Shown here: positions 15,066 to 23,792 of the stretch, piece after piece
Numbering within the stretch: the stretch's first letter is position 1
Layout of the letters: each line of letters opens with the position of its first letter
Assembly: GCF_000271405.2 (NCBI RefSeq)
Contig: NC_018081.1
Coordinates: forward strand, 1,847,732-1,911,731
Direction of reading: 5' to 3'
Length of the DNA: 64,000 nucleotides
From: Enterococcus hirae ATCC 9790
GTDB lineage: Bacteria; Bacillota; Bacilli; Lactobacillales; Enterococcaceae
Made by a program: the position numbers and the translations under genes
Notes under the pieces: generated by a model
Told to the model about the DNA's origin: nothing
The model's input: only the letters and a program-made list of their open reading frames with translations
Databases searched by the model: none

Positions 15066-15095
15066 AGATCACTCTTTGAGTGGTCTTTTTATTTT
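15066..15095 (+). terminator. Terminator closing the accessory module
   Basis: AGATCACT/AGTGGTCT stem with loop CTTTG followed by TTTTTATTTT. It separates the membrane-protein gene from the HNH gene although both are read in the same direction. Confidence 0.8.
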
Positions 15096-15114
15096 GCTCG
15101 AAAGGAGACGGAAT

Positions 15115-15459
15115 ATGACCGAGGAATTCTATAGATGGTTATTACAGTTGATAAGAGAAGATCGTTTGGTTAAGTTCTATCAGTCTCCTAAATGGCGCAG
15201 GCTTAGAGAGAAAGCGATGAAGCGAGATCACTATGAATGCCAGGAGTGTAGAAGACTTGGTAAGTATCATAGAGTAGAGAACATTCATCATATAAAGGAA
15301 GTCAAGGATAGACCTGACTTAGCTTTAGATTTAGATAATCTTATTTGTTTATGTGTTGAACATCATAATGAAGTTCATGGCAGATATCTTACAGCATTGG
15401 ATAAACAAGAGAAGAAGATAGAAAGCTTTGATAACTTCGATGCAAGTGAAAGGTGGTAA
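15115..15459 (+). CDS. HNH endonuclease of the packaging module
   Basis: Protein of 114 aa with a classic HNH site: CQECRRLGKYHRVENIHHIKEVKDRPDLALDLDNLICLCVEHHNEVHG (two Cys pairs, the HH motif and the final N-H). Small HNH proteins encoded next to terminase are needed for cos cleavage in several cos-type phages. ATG 15115 is chosen for AAAGGAGACGG upstream. Confidence 0.9.
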   Translation: MTEEFYRWLLQLIREDRLVKFYQSPKWRRLREKAMKRDHYECQECRRLGKYHRVENIHHIKEVKDRPDLALDLDNLICLCVEHHNEVHGRYLTALDKQEKKIESFDNFDASERW

Positions 15460-15463
15460 GTGC

Positions 15464-15745
15464 ATGGTCATCAATGACAATGGCAGAGAGTATGACACAG
15501 AAAAGATTGAAGAGTATTCATCTTATACACAAGGATTAATTAAACGTTTGATATACGTTCGCTATGTAGGTATTAGAGATCTGTTATCAGATAACTGTTG
15601 TAGCAAATACAAAGTGAACCAAGTAAGAGAAGCGTTAAATAAAGATAATAATATTGAAAGAATAAAAAATGTTTTCGGATATAGCATTGAAGAGATTAAT
15701 TATTACATTGACTTCGCTGAAGCTTTCATTCCGATGGTGAGATAA
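15464..15745 (+). CDS. Hypothetical protein next to terminase (93 aa)
   Basis: Protein of 93 aa with no recognised domain; Tyr-rich and partly helical (YSSYTQGLIKRLIYVRYVGIRDLL). ATG 15464 has AGGTGG upstream and starts just after the HNH stop. Its position suggests a packaging-related role. Confidence 0.55.
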   Translation: MVINDNGREYDTEKIEEYSSYTQGLIKRLIYVRYVGIRDLLSDNCCSKYKVNQVREALNKDNNIERIKNVFGYSIEEINYYIDFAEAFIPMVR

Positions 15746-15830
15746 CCCCCCCTTAAAATAAATCGCAAATTTTTTTGGGGGTGATGAAACGGAGGGGGCT
15801 GTCAGGAAAAGAGATTTTTTCGAACTTTAT
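15744..15830 (+). promoter_or_regulatory. Candidate cos region
   Basis: Between the HNH-linked gene and TerS lies an unusual stretch with a C7 run, an AT-rich spacer, GGGGG and then GGAGGGGG. C/G runs of this sort directly upstream of the small terminase gene are where cos sites lie in cos-type siphoviruses. The assignment rests on position and composition only. Confidence 0.35.
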
Positions 15831-15848
15831 CATGAAAGGAGGGTTAAA

Positions 15849-16163
15849 ATGTTTAAAAACGAATTGTCTCAAAATCGCTACAGAGAAAAATTACGCCGCT
15901 CTTTAATAAGCCAATTGGAAAGTCAGAAAACAAATATTGAGCCATTCTTAGATAATGTTGATCGTTATATCAGTTTATGGGAAACGGCGATATCACTGGA
16001 AGAAGATATATCCGAGAACGGCATTAGACTGGAGAATGGTAAAAAGAATGAATCAGTAGCGTTGCTTGTTTCTGTTAACAAACAAATGGGATTGATGTTG
16101 GATAAACTTGCTATTACTCCTGAATTGGTAGGTGAAGCAAATGAATCAATTCCTGAGTTATAA
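15849..16163 (+). CDS. terS: Terminase small subunit
   Basis: Protein of 104 aa, mostly helical, placed directly before TerL and overlapping it by 23 bases. GAAAGGAGG precedes the ATG. Length, charge pattern and position fit the P27-type small terminase that recognises cos. The identification is mainly positional, since the sequence is divergent. Confidence 0.75.
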   Translation: MFKNELSQNRYREKLRRSLISQLESQKTNIEPFLDNVDRYISLWETAISLEEDISENGIRLENGKKNESVALLVSVNKQMGLMLDKLAITPELVGEANESIPEL

Positions 16164-17835
16164 GCATATTGAAAATTGGTTCAAAGCTATAGAAGAAGGC
16201 ACTGTCAAGGTATGCAAAGAGCAATTATTGCTCAAGAAGTACCTAGAAGAAAGAGTTTTTACTAGAGAAGATATTTACTTCGATAAGCAGATGGTAGAGG
16301 ATTCAATCAATATACCAGCACAATACTTTCCATTCGAATTAATTCCGTGGGAAAAATTTCTACAATGTTTTATTTATGGTGTTCGATGGAAAAAAGATAA
16401 AACGCTAGTGTTCAATAGATATCTTTCATTAATGGGACGTGGTAATGGTAAAACTGGTTTTGCTTCTTGGAACAACTTCTTTCTATTAACCGCTAAACAC
16501 GGTATTAAAAATTATGATATTGATATCTATGCCAATAATGAGAGCCAAGCAAAGACTAGTTTTGATGATGTATTTAAAGTAATTAAAGATCATCCTGATT
16601 TAGATAAAAAAGTATTTAAAGCGACGAAGGAAGTTATTCAAAATATCGCTACAAATAGCAAGCTTCGTTATAACACGGCAAATGCTAGAACAAAAGATGG
16701 GAAACGACCGGGAGCAAACCGCTTTGATGAAATTCATGAAAATGAAGATTACTCAATGATAAATGTGGCTACTTCTGGTGGTGGTAAAATTCGAGATTAT
16801 AGAGAATTTTATGATACAACTAATGGCCATGTTCGTGGTGGTCCGCTTGATGACATTATAGAAGAATCAAAAATGATTCTTTCTGGAGAACTTGGAATTG
16901 ACAAGGATGGAGTAGAATTTTCTAGTTTGTTTCCATTTATTTGTCGCTTGGATAACGATAATGAAGTTGATGATCCCGACATGTGGGAAAAAGCTTGTCC
17001 AACCATTAATAACAATGCAGATTTAAAACGTAAAATGTTTCAAGAATACTCTCAAATGCAACGTAATGCTGGTTTAAGACTTACGTTCATGACAAAACGA
17101 ATGAACAGACCTATGGAAGATACACGATTTGCTGTTGCTTCATATGATGATGTTCTGCATACGAAAGAAAAAGAATTTCCTGAAAAAATGGATGAAGTGA
17201 TAGGAACAGTCGATTTTGCTGATAGACGAGATTTTGCCAGCGTTGGGTTGCTAGGAAAATATGATAAAGATGTGTATTTTACACAACATACTTTTATCCA
17301 CGAATCAGCTCTTCGATTACAAAACATAAAACGAGAGGTTATAGATATTTCTATAGCTCAAGGTAAATCACAGATCGTTCACGGAAAAAATATAGAAGCT
17401 GATTATATTGTAGGTTGGTTTCTTGAAATGAGTAATAAATATTACATTAAAAAAATCGCTATGGATATGTACCGTGCAAAAATATTGAAGCCCGCTTTAG
17501 AAGAAGCCGGTTTTACTGTGGAAATTGTTCGAAGCGGATCTGCTACACATGGTATGTTAAAAGATCTGGTTGATGACCTTTTTATTAATCAACGTTTATA
17601 TTTTGGCGATGATGCAATTATGCGTTGGTATTGCATGAATGTATATGAAGAGCATATTTCTAATGGGAATATACGTTATGAAAAAATAGAACCTGAGACT
17701 AGAAAAACGGATGGCTTTTTTTCATTCCTTCATGGTTTGAATTTTTTAGATGATATTTATGATTCTGCTCCTGTAACAGTCACAAATAGCTTAGTAGAAA
17801 ATACAGGAACTGGATTTACTCCTCTAGTATTCTAA
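16141..17835 (+). CDS. terL: Terminase large subunit
   Basis: DNA-packaging ATPase and nuclease of 564 aa. The Walker A-like motif is GRGNGKT (99-105); the later FDEIHEN is the likely Walker B region, and DFADRRDFASVGLLG starts the RNase H-like nuclease domain. The sequence fits the Terminase_1 family used by HK97-like phages. ATG 16141 is preceded by AGGTG at normal spacing; a GTG nine bases earlier is less likely. Confidence 0.95.
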   Translation: MNQFLSYKHIENWFKAIEEGTVKVCKEQLLLKKYLEERVFTREDIYFDKQMVEDSINIPAQYFPFELIPWEKFLQCFIYGVRWKKDKTLVFNRYLSLMGRGNGKTGFASWNNFFLLTAKHGIKNYDIDIYANNESQAKTSFDDVFKVIKDHPDLDKKVFKATKEVIQNIATNSKLRYNTANARTKDGKRPGANRFDEIHENEDYSMINVATSGGGKIRDYREFYDTTNGHVRGGPLDDIIEESKMILSGELGIDKDGVEFSSLFPFICRLDNDNEVDDPDMWEKACPTINNNADLKRKMFQEYSQMQRNAGLRLTFMTKRMNRPMEDTRFAVASYDDVLHTKEKEFPEKMDEVIGTVDFADRRDFASVGLLGKYDKDVYFTQHTFIHESALRLQNIKREVIDISIAQGKSQIVHGKNIEADYIVGWFLEMSNKYYIKKIAMDMYRAKILKPALEEAGFTVEIVRSGSATHGMLKDLVDDLFINQRLYFGDDAIMRWYCMNVYEEHISNGNIRYEKIEPETRKTDGFFSFLHGLNFLDDIYDSAPVTVTNSLVENTGTGFTPLVF

Positions 17836-17854
17836 CTTGAAAGGAGGTGAGAAA

Positions 17855-19033
17855 GTGGGGATTTTTCAAAAGGCGGTAGGATACTTCACAAAAAAAGCAA
17901 CGGTTCCTTTAGAAGAATACTTTTGTAAATTGCAAGTTGATTTTGTGTATCGAAAATTTGCGATTGAAACTTGTATTGATTTGATTGCAAATGCGATGAG
18001 TAAAGCAGAATTCAAGTCATATGAAGATGGAAAAAATAAAAAGAATAATCTGTACTATAGGCTGAATGTAGCTCCTAATAAGAAAAATAATGCAACAGAA
18101 TTTAGAAAAAAACTGATCAGGAGATTAATATTCTACAATGAAGTATTGATCGTTTCTCCGTCTAATAATTCTAGCGAAATATTTATTGCGGATAGTTGGG
18201 ATGTCACAGAATATGCATTGAAAGATGATGTGTTTTCTCAAGTGCAAATTAATAATATAGTTCTTGATAGAGAATTTCTAGAAAGTGATGTTATCTATAT
18301 AAAATACGCAGATCAACAAATTAGGCAACTAGTCGATGCGTATTATCAAGCGTATGGGAAACTCATTTCTAGTGCTATGAATGTTTACAAACGTTCTAAC
18401 GCTCGCAGATACGTACTGAAAGGTAATTTGTTCCGATCGCAAGACAATACAACCCAAGACCAAATCAATAAAATGATGACATCACAATTTAAGGCTTTTA
18501 TGGAAGCTGATAATGCAGGTGCGGTATTTCAATTACAAAATGAGTACACATTAGAAGATTTCAGCGGAAACTTCCAAAGCAATTCGAGAGATATAAAAAA
18601 CTTAATAGATGACATCTTTGAGATGACAGCAGCAGCGTTTCACGTTCCGAAAAACCTACTAAAGGGAGACATGAGTGGGTTATCGGATCAAGTGGACGCT
18701 TTTTTAATGTTCGAAATCATTCCAATTGCTGAACTTATTCAGGATGCGTTTAACGCTAGTCTCTATGAAGCAGAAGAATACTTGTCAGGGAATTTTGTAC
18801 GTGTTGATACAACTATGATCAAGATTACTAGCTTCAAAGATTTGGTTGACGCTATTGATGTCGGCATTAGAAATGGGGTATTTACAATCAACGAAGGAAG
18901 AGAACGCGTTGGAAATGATCGCTCTGATAAGGCGATGGCAGATGAAATATTTATAACTAAAAACAACCAACAAGTATCGAAAGGAGGTGAGGCGAATGAC
19001 GACAATGAAAACATTTCTAGCAGTAAAGAATGA
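17855..19033 (+). CDS. Portal protein, HK97 family
   Basis: Protein of 392 aa forming the dodecameric vertex through which DNA is packaged. Family features include FAIETCIDLIANAMSKAEF near the N-terminus, the FEMTAAAFHVPKNLLKG segment, and FEIIPIAELIQDAFN. The start is taken as GTG 17855, seven bases after AAGGAGG. It overlaps the protease gene by 38 bases. Confidence 0.93.
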   Translation: MGIFQKAVGYFTKKATVPLEEYFCKLQVDFVYRKFAIETCIDLIANAMSKAEFKSYEDGKNKKNNLYYRLNVAPNKKNNATEFRKKLIRRLIFYNEVLIVSPSNNSSEIFIADSWDVTEYALKDDVFSQVQINNIVLDREFLESDVIYIKYADQQIRQLVDAYYQAYGKLISSAMNVYKRSNARRYVLKGNLFRSQDNTTQDQINKMMTSQFKAFMEADNAGAVFQLQNEYTLEDFSGNFQSNSRDIKNLIDDIFEMTAAAFHVPKNLLKGDMSGLSDQVDAFLMFEIIPIAELIQDAFNASLYEAEEYLSGNFVRVDTTMIKITSFKDLVDAIDVGIRNGVFTINEGRERVGNDRSDKAMADEIFITKNNQQVSKGGEANDDNENISSSKE

Positions 19034-19682
19034 AGGCGCAGTACCGCAAATTTTTATTCAGGGATTTATTGGTTCTAGTTGGTTCTTTGAAGGGAATACT
19101 GACAAGGGAATCAAAAATATTTTGGATAGTCTAGGTGATCAAGAAGAAATTGAAGTAGTGATTAATTCAAACGGTGGAGACGTATTTCAAGGGATTGCTA
19201 TTGGGAACTTACTTAAGTCAAATAAAGCAAAAATCAACGTTGTGATTAACGGATTAGCCGCTAGTGCTGCTTCAATTATCGCAATGGCTGGCGATACTGT
19301 AAAAATTTACAACAATGCACAATTGATGATTCACCGCGCTTCCACATATGGAGAAGGAAATGTCGATGACTTCCGCACGATTGCTGATCAATTGGAATCA
19401 ATTGATAAGTCTGTAAAGGCTTCATATAAAACAAGATTCAACGGCACAGATGAAGTATTGCAAGAACTTCTTGAAAAAGAATCGTTTATGGATGCAGAAA
19501 CAGCTTTGAGTTATGGGTTGGTCGATGAAATTATCGATGCAGAAAATAGCGCAGGTACTGAAGCCAAGAAAGAACAAAGCGTCGAAGAAATTTTGAATGA
19601 CGTTGAAGAAAAAAGAACGGAAAAAATTGCTGCATTTACAGCAGCATTAAACAAAACATTTGGACAAGGAGATGCAAAATAA
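18996..19682 (+). CDS. ClpP-type prohead protease
   Basis: Serine protease of 228 aa that matures the procapsid. ClpP-fold motifs: INSNGGDVFQGIAI, the nucleophile Ser in GLAASAASIIAMAGD, the catalytic His in MIHRAS, and an Asp further on. AAGGAGG precedes ATG 18996. The stop overlaps the capsid ATG. A charged C-terminal extension of about 40 residues could act as scaffold. Confidence 0.93.
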   Translation: MTTMKTFLAVKNEGAVPQIFIQGFIGSSWFFEGNTDKGIKNILDSLGDQEEIEVVINSNGGDVFQGIAIGNLLKSNKAKINVVINGLAASAASIIAMAGDTVKIYNNAQLMIHRASTYGEGNVDDFRTIADQLESIDKSVKASYKTRFNGTDEVLQELLEKESFMDAETALSYGLVDEIIDAENSAGTEAKKEQSVEEILNDVEEKRTEKIAAFTAALNKTFGQGDAK

Positions 19683-20830
19683 TGACAGTTAAAAATTTAA
19701 AAGGTGTAACAGCTGCAAGTGACCAATTGATGAAAGCTTTTAAAGATGGTAACGAAGAATCTTTTAGTGCAGCTATGGTAAGTTTATCTAAGGAAATTCA
19801 GGATAAAATTTTAGAAGAAGCAACAGCAAAAAATCAAGATCAATTAGTATTAATGAATCGTGGTCAGCGTGTGTTAACTACGCAAGAAACAAAATTCTAT
19901 AACAAAGTGGTGAATAACGAAGGTTTTGCAGGGGTTGAAGAATTAGTACCAGCTACTGTATTTGAAGATCTAGAACAATCTCATCCACTATTGCAAAAAA
20001 TTACTTTTGTTAACACAACTGGTGTAACAGAATGGATTGTGTCACGTGGAGTCAATCCAGCATGGTGGGGTAAACTTTGCGAAGCTGTTAAAAAAGTTTT
20101 AGATAATGGCTTTGACGTAATTAACATGAAGCAGTTCAAGCTATCAGGTTATATTCCTGTATGTAAGGCAATGCTTGACTTAGGTCCAGTATGGTTAGAT
20201 CGTTATGTCCGTACTGTTTTAGTAGAATCATTGAGAATTGCATTAGAACAAGCAATTGTTGATGGTACTGGTAAAGATATGCCAGTCGGAATGATGCGTG
20301 ATATGAGTAAACAAACTAGCGGAGAATATGCTGAAAAAACAGCAGAACCTATTACAGCTTTAGATGCTGCAACTATGGGCGGTTTGATGGCGCGACTATC
20401 GAAATTCAATATCGAAGGTGTAGATGATCCGATTTATCGTAATGTGAATCCTTCTGATGTGGTCCTAATTGTGAATCCAACTGATTACTGGTCTAAAGTA
20501 TTCCCAGCTAAGACTGTACTGACTGCTAATGGAGAATATGTACAAGTATTGCCAGTACCAGTTTCAGACTTGCAGTCAACAGCTGTGCCAGAAGGAAAAG
20601 CAGTTATTGGGGTAGCTTCAGATTACTTTATGGGTGTAGTATCTACACTAAAAATTGAAGCTTCAGATGAATACCATTTTGTTGAAGACGAACGCATTTA
20701 TCTAGCTAAACAATATGCAAATGGACAACCTAAACGTAACGATAGTTTCATTGTGTTAGATATTAGCGCTTTGGGAACTACTACTATAACTACAAAACCA
20801 ACAACCACAACAACTACAACACAAGCGTAG
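19682..20830 (+). CDS. Major capsid protein, HK97 fold, with Thr-rich C-terminal tail
   Basis: Protein of 382 aa. After a short helical N-terminal segment it shows the phage_capsid family pattern (VPATVFEDLEQSHPLLQKITFVN; ALEQAIVDGTGKDMPVGMM). The last 20 residues are almost only Thr (TTTITTKPTTTTTTTQA), outside the fold. The major tail protein ends in the same TTTTTTTQA with different codons, and a glycosyltransferase-like gene follows. O-glycosylation of this tail is a reasonable inference. Confidence 0.93.
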   Translation: MTVKNLKGVTAASDQLMKAFKDGNEESFSAAMVSLSKEIQDKILEEATAKNQDQLVLMNRGQRVLTTQETKFYNKVVNNEGFAGVEELVPATVFEDLEQSHPLLQKITFVNTTGVTEWIVSRGVNPAWWGKLCEAVKKVLDNGFDVINMKQFKLSGYIPVCKAMLDLGPVWLDRYVRTVLVESLRIALEQAIVDGTGKDMPVGMMRDMSKQTSGEYAEKTAEPITALDAATMGGLMARLSKFNIEGVDDPIYRNVNPSDVVLIVNPTDYWSKVFPAKTVLTANGEYVQVLPVPVSDLQSTAVPEGKAVIGVASDYFMGVVSTLKIEASDEYHFVEDERIYLAKQYANGQPKRNDSFIVLDISALGTTTITTKPTTTTTTTQA

Positions 20831-20839
20831 GTGATCAGA

Positions 20840-21715
20840 ATGAAGTATATTCTTTGTCAGCCGGCAATCAATCGGTTTAAATGGGAGCTTGAAGTTTGTT
20901 TAACTAATCTGAAGAAACTAGGAATCAAAGATATCGTATTGCTTTTCAGCAGACACGATGATCAGATTCCTATTTTTTTTGAGAAGGAATATGGCGTTGA
21001 AGTTCATGTGTACGACGATCTGCGGGACGACAAAGAGTATATTCCTTCGATTAAACCATATTTATGGTGGAAATATTTAGAAGAAGATTATTCGCGTGAG
21101 GACGACCGATATTTCTATATCGATTCGGATGTCATTTTCAATAAAAGAATTAATTTGCGCAAATTGCCTTCTAAAGATGATGTTTGGTATTGTAGTGACT
21201 GCTGTAGTTATCTAAGTCTTGATTATATTAGAAGCTGTGAAAACGGAGAAAATATTCTAAAAGATATGGCAAACATTGTAAATGTTACAGTAGAATCTTT
21301 GGAAACTATAAACGCTAATTCAGGAGGCGCACAGTGGGTTATTAACCGTCCTAAAGCGAATTATTGGAAAAAAGTTTATCTAGATTCTAATCGGCTATAT
21401 CGCTACCTTAGAGGGCAAAAAACAAATATACAAATCTGGACAGCCGAGATGTGGGCACAGCTTTGGAACATGATGTATTTCAATATTGGTCCTAAAGTTC
21501 ACAAGGAATTAGACTTTTGTTTTGCTACTGATCCAATAGAAAAAGTTAAAGAAGTAAAAATCTTGCACAATGCTGGAGTAACAACAGCTGACGAAGATTT
21601 ATTTTTCAAAGGGAGATATGTGACTTCCACGCCTTTTGATGAAGATTTATCATTTGTAAACAAGAAAAAATGCTCTTACGCATATGCTAAAGCAATTAAG
21701 GCGGTGGTTAGATGA
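20840..21715 (+). CDS. Glycosyltransferase-like protein (DxD), between capsid and connector genes
   Basis: Protein of 291 aa. The N-terminal part looks like a GT-A nucleotide-sugar fold: alternating strands and helices, then YFYIDSDVIFNK with D95-S96-D97 as the metal-binding DxD motif. A W-rich segment (IWTAEMWAQLWNMMYF) and LHNAG near the C-terminus fit sugar-transfer enzymes. The start is ATG 20840 behind AGGTGA. Such a gene is not part of the standard head module; its position after the Thr-tailed capsid gene suggests it modifies virion proteins. Confidence 0.68.
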   Translation: MKYILCQPAINRFKWELEVCLTNLKKLGIKDIVLLFSRHDDQIPIFFEKEYGVEVHVYDDLRDDKEYIPSIKPYLWWKYLEEDYSREDDRYFYIDSDVIFNKRINLRKLPSKDDVWYCSDCCSYLSLDYIRSCENGENILKDMANIVNVTVESLETINANSGGAQWVINRPKANYWKKVYLDSNRLYRYLRGQKTNIQIWTAEMWAQLWNMMYFNIGPKVHKELDFCFATDPIEKVKEVKILHNAGVTTADEDLFFKGRYVTSTPFDEDLSFVNKKKCSYAYAKAIKAVVR

Positions 21716-22023
21716 CGTCTGAACAAGTGACTGAAGAATTGCTCACAGCTGTGAAGGATAATATTTACGTTACTTGGGACGAAGAAGATGAGTCAATTAA
21801 AAAGATGATAGCTAAAAATGCTGTTTATCTTCAAAGTAAAGTGAGTACAACTCTTTCTTTTTCTCCTGAAAGCTTAGAATACGGATTGCTAATCGAAAGA
21901 TGTAGATACGACTGGAATCGTGCTTTAGATGAGTTTGAACAAAATTTTGCTAGTGAGTTATTAGGTTTCATTCAACATTATGCGCTACAAGAATATATTG
22001 CAGGTGATGGGAATGGCGAATAA
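21712..22023 (+). CDS. Head-tail connector (gp6-like)
   Basis: Helical protein of 103 aa following the capsid region. The pattern DESIKKMIAKNAVYLQSKV...LLIERCRYDWNRALDEFEQNF fits phage gp6-like adaptor proteins that attach under the portal. The ATG overlaps the preceding stop. Confidence 0.78.
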   Translation: MTSEQVTEELLTAVKDNIYVTWDEEDESIKKMIAKNAVYLQSKVSTTLSFSPESLEYGLLIERCRYDWNRALDEFEQNFASELLGFIQHYALQEYIAGDGNGE

Positions 22024-22366
22024 TCGTAGACTCGAAGAAACGTTCAACGATGGTTGGTTAAAGATTTTGACGCAAACCACAAAAAGAAATGAATTAGGAA
22101 AAAAGATTGGTGTAGAAGATACAGAAATTACTTCTTTAAAATTTAGAAATCTTTCCATGAGAGATAGTGATATAACAGCTATGGATGCGATGGGATCGAA
22201 ATTAACTAAGAAAGTAAAGACTCCATTTCATCCAATCGCCAAGAAATTTAATAAAGATCAATATTTTATCGTAATCGATAGTATGCGTTACAACGTTATC
22301 TATGCCGATTACGATAATTTTTATATCTATTTTTATCTTGAAAGTGTGGGTGAATATGGTGATTGA
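22013..22366 (+). CDS. Head closure / stopper protein
   Basis: Protein of 117 aa, second in the connector cluster; beta-rich C-terminal half (YFIVIDSMRYNVIYADYDNFYIYFYLESVGEYGD). Size and order fit the SPP1 gp16-type head-closure protein. ATG 22013 is preceded by AGGTGATGGGA and lies inside the end of the connector gene. Confidence 0.65.
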   Translation: MANNRRLEETFNDGWLKILTQTTKRNELGKKIGVEDTEITSLKFRNLSMRDSDITAMDAMGSKLTKKVKTPFHPIAKKFNKDQYFIVIDSMRYNVIYADYDNFYIYFYLESVGEYGD

Positions 22367-22757
22367 TAATTCTAAAGAAAAAGAACGTTTAAATAATCAA
22401 ATTTCTGCTATCAAAACTTCCTTAGAAGAACATTTTAAGCTCAAACTCTTTCAAGACTCTGTTGGCGAGGATGAGCTACCTGATGATTTTAATTACTTCA
22501 TTCTCGAAACAGGAGAAATAGAAATGACCACTGAACCAAAATATAGCGTGGGTCAAAATCTATATCTAACTTTCTATTCAGAAAATAGAGAAGATTTAAC
22601 AGGAGATTCACTAGATATTATTTCATTGATTCAAAATCGTTCGATTCGTTTTCAGAGAATGGATCCCAACCATTTAAAACTAGAAAATCAAGATCGCTAT
22701 ATCGATCAATTGGTATTTACGTTTAGACGATTATTGAAGAGTGATTGTTATGGCTAA
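22356..22757 (+). CDS. Tail completion protein candidate (133 aa)
   Basis: Third gene of the connector cluster, overlapping both neighbours. The mixed alpha/beta sequence (NLYLTFYSENREDLTGDSLDIISLI) and position fit a tail terminator or minor connector protein. The exact assignment between this and the next gene is uncertain. Confidence 0.55.
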   Translation: MVIDNSKEKERLNNQISAIKTSLEEHFKLKLFQDSVGEDELPDDFNYFILETGEIEMTTEPKYSVGQNLYLTFYSENREDLTGDSLDIISLIQNRSIRFQRMDPNHLKLENQDRYIDQLVFTFRRLLKSDCYG

Positions 22758-23154
22758 AAATAGTTGGGAGCTAAAAATAAATGGACATGATGAACTTCTT
22801 GTGCGGATGGAACGCTATTCAAGCGAGAGCGAACGACTGATTAACGAAGCATTGAAATCAAAAGGTTCAGATATTGCAGCGGATAGGATTACGGAAAAAA
22901 TTCCTGTTTCTGAAGCAGATTTAAGAAGAGGGCACCAACACGCAAAAAATAGTCGTCCACTTAAGACTCAATATATTAATTTGGGTTTCATCATTAGACC
23001 TACAAGAAAATTTGAGTATTTAAAATATCCTGATTTGGGGATAGGTACTTCTAAAAGAAATCAGCCAGACGAATTCATGAGAAGAGGATTAGGTCTTGCG
23101 CTTGATCCAATTACAGAACTTCTGATTCGTCAATTCGATAAATTAAATAAATAG
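22750..23154 (+). CDS. HK97 gp10-like neck protein
   Basis: Protein of 134 aa. Begins MAKNSWELKINGHDELLVRME and continues with ALKSKGSDIAADRITEKIPVSEADLRRG...YLKYPDLGIGTSKRNQPDEFMRRG, a pattern typical of the HK97 gp10-like family. It likely joins head and tail. ATG 22750 has a GAAGAG upstream and overlaps the previous gene. Confidence 0.78.
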   Translation: MAKNSWELKINGHDELLVRMERYSSESERLINEALKSKGSDIAADRITEKIPVSEADLRRGHQHAKNSRPLKTQYINLGFIIRPTRKFEYLKYPDLGIGTSKRNQPDEFMRRGLGLALDPITELLIRQFDKLNK

Positions 23155-23165
23155 GGGGAACAACA

Positions 23166-23771
23166 ATGGCTAAAACAACAACTGTAGTAACAACGTTTGA
23201 TAACGTGAGTATCAAACGAATTGCTTTTAATTTTAAGAACGCAGAAAATGCAATCGCAACAGATTGTAACGGACAATTAGATGGCGAAACAGAAATGCAA
23301 ACGGTGGTTAAAAAATGTGGAGCGACAGAAGTAAAATCAAAATCTAAACCAATCAATATGACGGTAACAATTACTGCACATGTACCGATGGAAGTTTATC
23401 GACGTTTCAATGGATTGAAACAAGATGAACGTATTAAACCAGGCATTTACTCTTACGGTCCTGATTCAGTAGGCGAAGATTTCTCACTTGCTGCAGAGAT
23501 CGTGGATGACTTCGAAGAAAATAGCAAGTTAGTTGGTATGTTAGCATGCACTTCAAATACAGGATTAACATTTTCTATTGAAAATGGCGCGGATGAAGTA
23601 GCTGCGTTAGAACTAGAAACAAAAGTTATGCAAGATGAATTTGGTAAATTCTATCATGAAGCAATTGTTGCAGAACTTGAAGAAGACTTAACAGATCAAT
23701 GGATGACGAATCTATCTGCTGATGTGATTAAAAAGAGTTCAACAACCACTACTACAACGACACAAGCTTAA
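23166..23771 (+). CDS. Major tail tube protein with Thr-rich C-terminal tail
   Basis: Protein of 201 aa after the connector genes and before the tail chaperones, which is the position of the major tail protein; the beta-rich sequence fits. It ends KKSSTTTTTTTQA. The last nine residues are identical to those of the capsid protein, yet four of the seven Thr codons and the final Ala codon differ. Selection on the peptide rather than recent DNA exchange is therefore likely. GGGGGAA precedes the ATG. Confidence 0.88.
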   Translation: MAKTTTVVTTFDNVSIKRIAFNFKNAENAIATDCNGQLDGETEMQTVVKKCGATEVKSKSKPINMTVTITAHVPMEVYRRFNGLKQDERIKPGIYSYGPDSVGEDFSLAAEIVDDFEENSKLVGMLACTSNTGLTFSIENGADEVAALELETKVMQDEFGKFYHEAIVAELEEDLTDQWMTNLSADVIKKSSTTTTTTTQA

Positions 23772-23792
23772 ATATAAAACGGAGGTAGCAAA

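Noticed and set aside
19682..23771. Recent gene conversion as the cause of the shared Thr-rich tails
   Set aside because: The nucleotide sequences differ at many third codon positions, which argues for selection on the peptide instead.
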